Origin: Pseudomonadales bacterium
GTDB taxonomy: Bacteria > Pseudomonadota > Gammaproteobacteria > Pseudomonadales > Azotimanducaceae
Assembly: GCA_007128525.1 (NCBI GenBank)
Contig: SKXG01000249.1
Location: 1-18,816, forward strand
Direction of reading: 5' to 3'
DNA: 18,816 bases
Below the pieces are notes generated by a model. It made no database searches, had not been told where the DNA came from, and saw nothing but the letters and a program-made list of their open reading frames with translations. Made by a program: the position numbers and the translations under genes. Below are positions 14,569 through 18,816 of the stretch, in pieces. Position 1 is the stretch's first letter; each line of letters opens with the position of its first letter.

Positions 14569-17046
14569 TCACTGCTGCCGCCGGTAGCCGCGAATACCGT
14601 TTTCCATAATGGGTTCCACTCGGCCACCAACGCCCCCCATACCGCGGAATACCACCTGCACATAGACCCCGCGCTGATTGCTGGCCAGCTCCGGCTGTCG
14701 TTCATTCGGGATGCGCAGACTGCGCCGACCGACCACCCGGACCTGCCAGCAGCAGTCGTTGTACTCCAGCCCCCCGAAGCCCTCGATGGTGCGGTTGAAC
14801 TCGAAGTCGTAGTTCCAGTAGCCAAGCACGCTCCAGTGGCTCGCCAACGGCCAGAGCACAGAAATTTCGGACTGCCGTATTTCCGGGCTGGCATCCACTC
14901 GGTTGCGGTAGCCGACATTGAACAGCCGCTGCCCGTCGCCCTGCTGGTGCCGGTCACCACGATATTGCAGCTGGACACTGGATTCGGCCAGCTCATCATC
15001 GTAGGGGTTCCAGATCAGCCCACCACGCAACTGCCAGTGCGATCCCAGCGCCAGACGCGTCTCGGCGGCCCACGCCGATGCCGCACGCTCCGCTTCGGTT
15101 CCGGGCGAACCACTCAAAGTCACACGCCGGTCATCGAAAAAGAAGATGCGGCCTATGCTTGCTCGAAACCGCTCATGACCGGTGTCGTCGCGCTGAAACC
15201 GTGTGGTCACGGCTGCCGACAGCTGATTGGCATCGCCGATCCGATCCACACCGGCAAAGCGGTTGTCGCGAAACAGCTGGGCAAAGCTGAAGGTCAGTTC
15301 ACTGGCATCAAAGCGCGGCAGCTGAGACTGCTCCTCGAATTCCTGGTACAGATAGTACAGGCGCGGCTCGAGCGTCTGATTCCAGTCGGCACCGAGCAGC
15401 GTGACCGGACGGTCGAAGTACAGGCCGCTGTCGACACTCGCCAAGGCCACGCCGCGCTCCGGCCGTCGTTCGAACCCCTCAGGCAGATCGGTCAGATCAT
15501 AGGCGGTATAGCGATAGCCGACTTCCGTGCGCAGAAATCCGTACATGGCTTCCAGCGGCAGACGCAGCCGGGGCTCGATGTGCAGCCGGTCGCCGTTGAT
15601 CTGATTGACGCCGCTTAAACCGGTATTGTCACGCTCAAAGCGCGACCAGCTGCTGTAGACGCTGCCGCTCAGGCCCGTTGCCCAATCCGGCAGCAGGGTG
15701 CCGCCCAGGCGCCGGAAATAGGACAACTCCAGTTCAGGCAAACGCTGATAGGCCTCCCGGCGCTCCGGGTCGAGCTGCTGAAAGTCCTGTGCCCACAGCC
15801 GCGTGGTCAGCCCATCGGCCTGATAACGCACCTCGCCACGGCGCTCGATCTGGCGTCGGCTGGTAACACTGAGGTCGGTGCCCAGGTCACGAAAGTAGTC
15901 GCCATCACTGACTGCGGCATAGTCGACCAGCAGGTCCACAGCACCCAGGCGCTGCTGGTGGTCGACACTGACCAGCCAGCGGTCCGCCGGCTCAAACCGG
16001 CCGGGAATCTCGAGATCGTCAAAATCGTCTTTGTCATAGCGACCATCGAAGCGGCTGTCCCGATACAGCCAGGCACCGCCCAGCTCGGTCTCCGACGTCG
16101 GGCTCAGGTGACGCAGCTCGACATCGAAGCCTGCCCCACGCCGGGCAATCGACCGCGCGGCCAGCGTCGCGTCATAGTTGGGTGCCAGGTTGAAGTAGTA
16201 GGGCACGCGGATGTCGAGCCCCTCATCGCTGCTAAAGCCAAGATCCGGCAGCAGAAACCCCGACATCCGCTCATCGGTGACCGGGAACGAGATGTAGGGG
16301 GAATAGAGTACCGGCACCCCATACACCTGCAGCGTGGCATGACGAATCGTGCCAAAGGGTTCACCGGCATCAATGCGGATGTCACGGCCGGTCAGCGCCC
16401 AGCCATCGTGTCCCGGTTCGCAACGTGTCATGGCCGCACGCTGAATGCGCAGATTGCCGGCCTCATCGAGCGACAGTCTGGCGGCCGCACCGCGCATGGC
16501 GTTGTCATGCAACAGGAAGCTGACGTCGTCCGCGCCACCGGCGCCCGTAGCCAGCGAGAATTCGCCACGCTCGCCATGCACCAGCAGGCCAGGCAGACGC
16601 AGCCGGATGCCGCCCTGTGCTTCGGCCTGCTCAGTCAGCTCATGGACCCGGGCGCTGGCCGCCTCCAGGGTCAGGTTGCCCTGGGTTAAAGTCACCCCAC
16701 CGTCGAAGGAGGCCCAGCTGCCAACTTCATAGTCCATGCGCTCGGCACGGGCGTGAATGTCCTGATCGCGTGAATCGGCGTCACGGGGCAACGGAAAGTC
16801 AGGCTCCAGATAGCGGCCGGCACAAAAGCTCGGCAGGCGTCTGGCCAGGGACGCCGGAAGCGCATCGCTGCGATGCCAGTCGGCTTCTGCCGCCGATTGG
16901 CGCGCATCGCCGGCAAATGCCGGCCACGCGAGCCCGAGCAGGGTCAGCCCCAGCACGGCCAGCCCCAATGCTGGTACTGCAGCTGGTACTGCGGCTGCTG
17001 CTGCGGTTGCGGCCCGTCGGCCCGCGATGGAAGTGCTGAGCCGCAC
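14569..17046 (-). CDS. lptD: LPS-assembly protein LptD
   Basis: LptD is the outer-membrane beta-barrel that, with LptE, inserts lipopolysaccharide into the outer leaflet. The GTG at 17046 gives 825 residues (E. coli has 784). It opens with an Ala/Leu-rich signal peptide with probable cleavage after AFA (45). A jellyroll LptA-like domain follows (about 95-215: ARAERMDYEVGSWASFDGGVTLTQG), then a barrel of repeated aromatic amphipathic strands. Four cysteines match the family's disulphide set: C75, C209 and the adjacent C765-C766 in NDCCWQVRV. The GTG is preceded by AAGGGGG with suitable spacing. The frame remains open far upstream, antisense to amgK, but that extension has no LptD similarity and lies before the signal peptide. 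It leads the lptD-surA-pdxA-rsmA-apaH run and diverges from amgK. Confidence 0.95.
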   Translation of the reverse strand: MRLSTSIAGRRAATAAAAAVPAAVPALGLAVLGLTLLGLAWPAFAGDARQSAAEADWHRSDALPASLARRLPSFCAGRYLEPDFPLPRDADSRDQDIHARAERMDYEVGSWASFDGGVTLTQGNLTLEAASARVHELTEQAEAQGGIRLRLPGLLVHGERGEFSLATGAGGADDVSFLLHDNAMRGAAARLSLDEAGNLRIQRAAMTRCEPGHDGWALTGRDIRIDAGEPFGTIRHATLQVYGVPVLYSPYISFPVTDERMSGFLLPDLGFSSDEGLDIRVPYYFNLAPNYDATLAARSIARRGAGFDVELRHLSPTSETELGGAWLYRDSRFDGRYDKDDFDDLEIPGRFEPADRWLVSVDHQQRLGAVDLLVDYAAVSDGDYFRDLGTDLSVTSRRQIERRGEVRYQADGLTTRLWAQDFQQLDPERREAYQRLPELELSYFRRLGGTLLPDWATGLSGSVYSSWSRFERDNTGLSGVNQINGDRLHIEPRLRLPLEAMYGFLRTEVGYRYTAYDLTDLPEGFERRPERGVALASVDSGLYFDRPVTLLGADWNQTLEPRLYYLYQEFEEQSQLPRFDASELTFSFAQLFRDNRFAGVDRIGDANQLSAAVTTRFQRDDTGHERFRASIGRIFFFDDRRVTLSGSPGTEAERAASAWAAETRLALGSHWQLRGGLIWNPYDDELAESSVQLQYRGDRHQQGDGQRLFNVGYRNRVDASPEIRQSEISVLWPLASHWSVLGYWNYDFEFNRTIEGFGGLEYNDCCWQVRVVGRRSLRIPNERQPELASNQRGVYVQVVFRGMGGVGGRVEPIMENGIRGYRRQQ

Positions 17047-17081
17047 AGGCCCCCTTAAGTCAGATTTCCGGCAAGCCGGCG

Positions 17082-17110
17082 ATAATAAAAGATTCGCCAC
17101 GTCGTTATAA
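17082..17110 (-). promoter_or_regulatory. Candidate promoter for lptD
   Basis: On the minus strand TTATAA (17105-17110, four of six to -35 consensus) and TATTAT (17082-17087, five of six to -10) are spaced by 17 bases. Transcription would start near 17075, about 30 nt before the lptD GTG. The boxes overlap those of the amgK promoter on the opposite strand. Confidence 0.4.
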
Positions 17111-17111
17111 T
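17083..17111 (+). promoter_or_regulatory. Candidate promoter for amgK-murU
   Basis: A perfect TATAAT (17106-17111) is preceded at 17 bases by a poor -35 (TAATAA, 17083-17088). A start near 17118 leaves about 22 nt before the ATG at 17140. It also argues against the in-frame ATG at 17110, which lies inside the -10 box. The weak -35 suggests dependence on an activator or on the -10 region. Confidence 0.4.
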
Positions 17112-17139
17112 GCCCGCCCCGGCGAATCCATGGACTCTG

Positions 17140-18252
17140 ATGACGAGCCAAGGCGCGAACAGCAGCGACACCGTCAGCGACATCCGTCAGCACCAGCTGC
17201 GGCGCTGGGCAGAGCAGGTCCTGCGCATCCACCCGGATGAGACCGCCAGCGTGCACTGGCAGGTCGTCAGCGGGGATGCCAGCTTCCGGCGCTTCTTTCG
17301 TATTCGCATGATGCCGGAATCCCGCAGTCTGATTGCGATGGACAGCCCGCCCGAGCGCGAGAACAACGCGCAGTTTATCGCCCTCTCGGCGCTGCTGCGA
17401 CGTCAGGGTCTGCTGGTGCCGGAAGTGTTTGCCGCCGATCTTGAGCAGGGCTTCCTGCTGGTCGAAGACCTGGGTGATGCATTGTACGGGAATATCTACC
17501 AGGGCCCGGACCGGGACCAGGCCCTGAGCGCCGCGCTGGACAGCCTGATCCGATTGCAGCGCCTCGACCAGGGCCCGGCGGCCGCCGAAGCCGCGCGCCT
17601 GATTCCGCCCTATGATGCCGAACGCCTCGGCATGGAGCTGGACCTGTTCCGCGAGTGGCTGCTCGAGCGCCTGCTCGGCCTGACGCTGCCGGATGGCACC
17701 GTAAAGTTGCTGCGCAGCGCCCGGACGCTGCTGATCGACAACGCCCTCAGCCAGCCACAGGTGCCGGTGCATCGCGACTTTCACTCTCGCAACCTGCTCT
17801 GGTGCGATGGCCGGACCGCCCTGGTGGACTTTCAGGACGCGCTGCGCGGCCCGCTCAGCTACGATCTGGCCTCCCTGCTGCGCGACTGTTATGTGCGCTT
17901 TCCGGAAGCGGAGATTCAACGCTGGCGGGAGGACTATCTTGAGCGTCTGGGCCGGTCCGGTATCCTGACCGAAGTGCCGGATGCGCACACCTTCGCCCGG
18001 CAGTTCGATCGTATGGCTATCCAGCGCCAGCTCAAAGCCGTTGGTATTTTCGCGCGTCTGAAGCTGCGCGATGCCAAGCCCGGTTATCTGGCTGACATTC
18101 CGGTGGTACTGCGCTATCTGGTTGATCTGTGCCTTGCCGACGCCGAGCTGAACGCGCTCGGCCATTACCTGGCCGAGCAGGTCGTGCCAGTCGCGGACAT
18201 CCGCATTCAACAACTCATCTCGGAACCCACCAGCGAGCCGACACGTACATGA
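17140..18252 (+). CDS. amgK: N-acetylmuramate/N-acetylglucosamine anomeric kinase AmgK
   Basis: AmgK phosphorylates the anomeric carbon of MurNAc (and GlcNAc) in the peptidoglycan recycling route that bypasses de novo UDP-MurNAc synthesis and lowers fosfomycin sensitivity in pseudomonads. The 370-residue protein has the aminoglycoside-phosphotransferase fold. SGDASFRRFFRI (44-55) is the nucleotide loop, LVEDLGD (107-113) the hinge, HRDFHSRNL (211-219) carries the catalytic Asp, and VDFQDALRGPLSYDLASLL (229-247) the metal-binding Asp. I chose the ATG at 17140; the in-frame ATG at 17110 falls in the -10 box. The Shine-Dalgarno is weak (GGA). It is followed by murU after 16 bases and diverges from lptD, the same neighbourhood as in Pseudomonas. 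A generic aminoglycoside kinase is unlikely given this context. Confidence 0.92.
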   Translation: MTSQGANSSDTVSDIRQHQLRRWAEQVLRIHPDETASVHWQVVSGDASFRRFFRIRMMPESRSLIAMDSPPERENNAQFIALSALLRRQGLLVPEVFAADLEQGFLLVEDLGDALYGNIYQGPDRDQALSAALDSLIRLQRLDQGPAAAEAARLIPPYDAERLGMELDLFREWLLERLLGLTLPDGTVKLLRSARTLLIDNALSQPQVPVHRDFHSRNLLWCDGRTALVDFQDALRGPLSYDLASLLRDCYVRFPEAEIQRWREDYLERLGRSGILTEVPDAHTFARQFDRMAIQRQLKAVGIFARLKLRDAKPGYLADIPVVLRYLVDLCLADAELNALGHYLAEQVVPVADIRIQQLISEPTSEPTRT

Positions 18253-18268
18253 CAGGTACATCAGCGCT

Positions 18269-18816
18269 ATGACTTCCGAACGTCAGACCAGCACCGACAA
18301 CAATCGGCAACGCCGCGCACCGGCCCGATGCGCCATGCTGCTGGCTGCGGGCCGCGGCACTCGCCTGGGCGAAATCACACAACGAACGCCGAAGCCACTG
18401 CTGGAAGTTGCCGGCAGCCCGCTGATCGAACACCAGCTCCGTGCGCTGGCAGCGGCCGGCGTGCAGCGGGTCGTGATCAATCTGCACCATCTTGGCGATC
18501 AGCTTCGTCAGCATCTGGATGGCCGCGACTGGTTCGGACTGGAGCTGATCATCAGCGAGGAACCCGAACTGCTCGATACCGGCGGCGGCATCGTCCAGGC
18601 GCTGCCCTGGCTCGGCGACGATCCTTTTATCGTACTCAATGGCGACATCTGGTCGGACTACCCGCTGCGTCGCCTCAGCGGTTCGCTCGGCGACGACCAG
18701 CTTGGCCATCTGGTGCTGACGCGGCGGCCACCCAGTCGCACCGAGGGTGACTTTGAGCTGGCGATCCATCCCGGCAGTGACCGCGCCGGACCGCTGCGTG
18801 GTCAGGTCCGGCGCAA
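18269..18816 (+). CDS. murU: N-acetylmuramate alpha-1-phosphate uridylyltransferase MurU, partial
   Basis: MurU converts MurNAc-1-phosphate, the AmgK product, and UTP to UDP-MurNAc. The first 182 residues are present; the gene runs off the right edge. The nucleotidyltransferase signature MLLAAGRGTRLGEITQRTPK starts at residue 23. It is followed by PLIEHQLRALAAAGV, LLDTGGGIVQALPWLGDDPF (about 101-120) and the metal-binding NGDIWSDY (124-131), closely matching Pseudomonas MurU. The N-terminus has about 20 extra hydrophilic residues before the first strand. An ATG at 18335 (residue 23) is an alternative start, but it leaves almost nothing before the Gly-rich loop. It follows amgK by 16 bases with no clear Shine-Dalgarno, so it is probably cotranscribed with amgK. 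Confidence 0.92.
   Translation, partial: MTSERQTSTDNNRQRRAPARCAMLLAAGRGTRLGEITQRTPKPLLEVAGSPLIEHQLRALAAAGVQRVVINLHHLGDQLRQHLDGRDWFGLELIISEEPELLDTGGGIVQALPWLGDDPFIVLNGDIWSDYPLRRLSGSLGDDQLGHLVLTRRPPSRTEGDFELAIHPGSDRAGPLRGQVRR

Noticed and set aside
12940..15618. 892-codon plus-strand open frame antisense to surA and lptD
   Set aside because: It has no recognisable domain and lies wholly opposite well-supported genes. Long antisense frames are expected in GC-rich coding DNA.
17047..18261. Upstream extension of the lptD frame antisense to amgK
   Set aside because: It precedes the LptD signal peptide, lacks LptD similarity, and AmgK motifs on the other strand are unequivocal.

Overview
This window is a core-genome segment of a GC-rich gammaproteobacterium. 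The order rpsU-yqeY-dnaG-rpoD, the divergent tsaD, the lptD-surA-pdxA-rsmA-apaH run and the amgK-murU pair divergent from lptD are all typical of that class. The protein sequences resemble Pseudomonas, Escherichia and Chromatiales/Nevskiales relatives, but I cannot place the genus. No insertion sequence, phage gene, CRISPR array, tRNA or rRNA is visible, and there is no gene-free stretch longer than about 240 bases.

Layout, left to right. (1) 1-2974, minus strand: the macromolecular-synthesis cluster, transcribed rpsU (S21), yqeY, dnaG (primase), rpoD (sigma-70, only its first 21 codons here). There is a strong hairpin after rpsU, a weaker one after yqeY, and a good sigma-70 promoter between dnaG and rpoD. 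The 3' end of dnaG carries a three-copy 19-bp tandem repeat that includes the stop codon. (2) 3182-4195, plus strand: tsaD, diverging from rpsU and needed for the tRNA t6A modification. (3) 4196-10102, minus strand: prkA, yeaH and spoVR in one tight operon, then cca. tsaD and cca end on directly abutting stop codons. (4) 10344-17046, minus strand: lptD, surA, pdxA, rsmA, apaH. This is the classical outer-membrane-biogenesis/housekeeping run but without apaG. pdxA appears to start at a CTG codon that overlaps the surA stop. (5) 17140-18816, plus strand: amgK and murU (3' end outside the window), diverging from lptD through a compact promoter region whose boxes overlap on the two strands.

Functionally the window joins replication and transcription initiation (dnaG, rpoD), translation and tRNA/rRNA maturation (rpsU, tsaD, cca, rsmA), envelope building (lptD, surA), cofactor synthesis (pdxA), dinucleotide turnover (apaH), peptidoglycan recycling (amgK, murU) and a stress-associated kinase/VWA/SpoVR module (prkA, yeaH, spoVR). 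That module is the least understood part biochemically, but it is a widespread family set and not new. I found no convincing undescribed system. The most useful observations are the pdxA CTG start, the dnaG-stop tandem repeat, the mirror-image lptD/amgK promoters and the structured prkA leader. All promoter and hairpin calls were made by eye.
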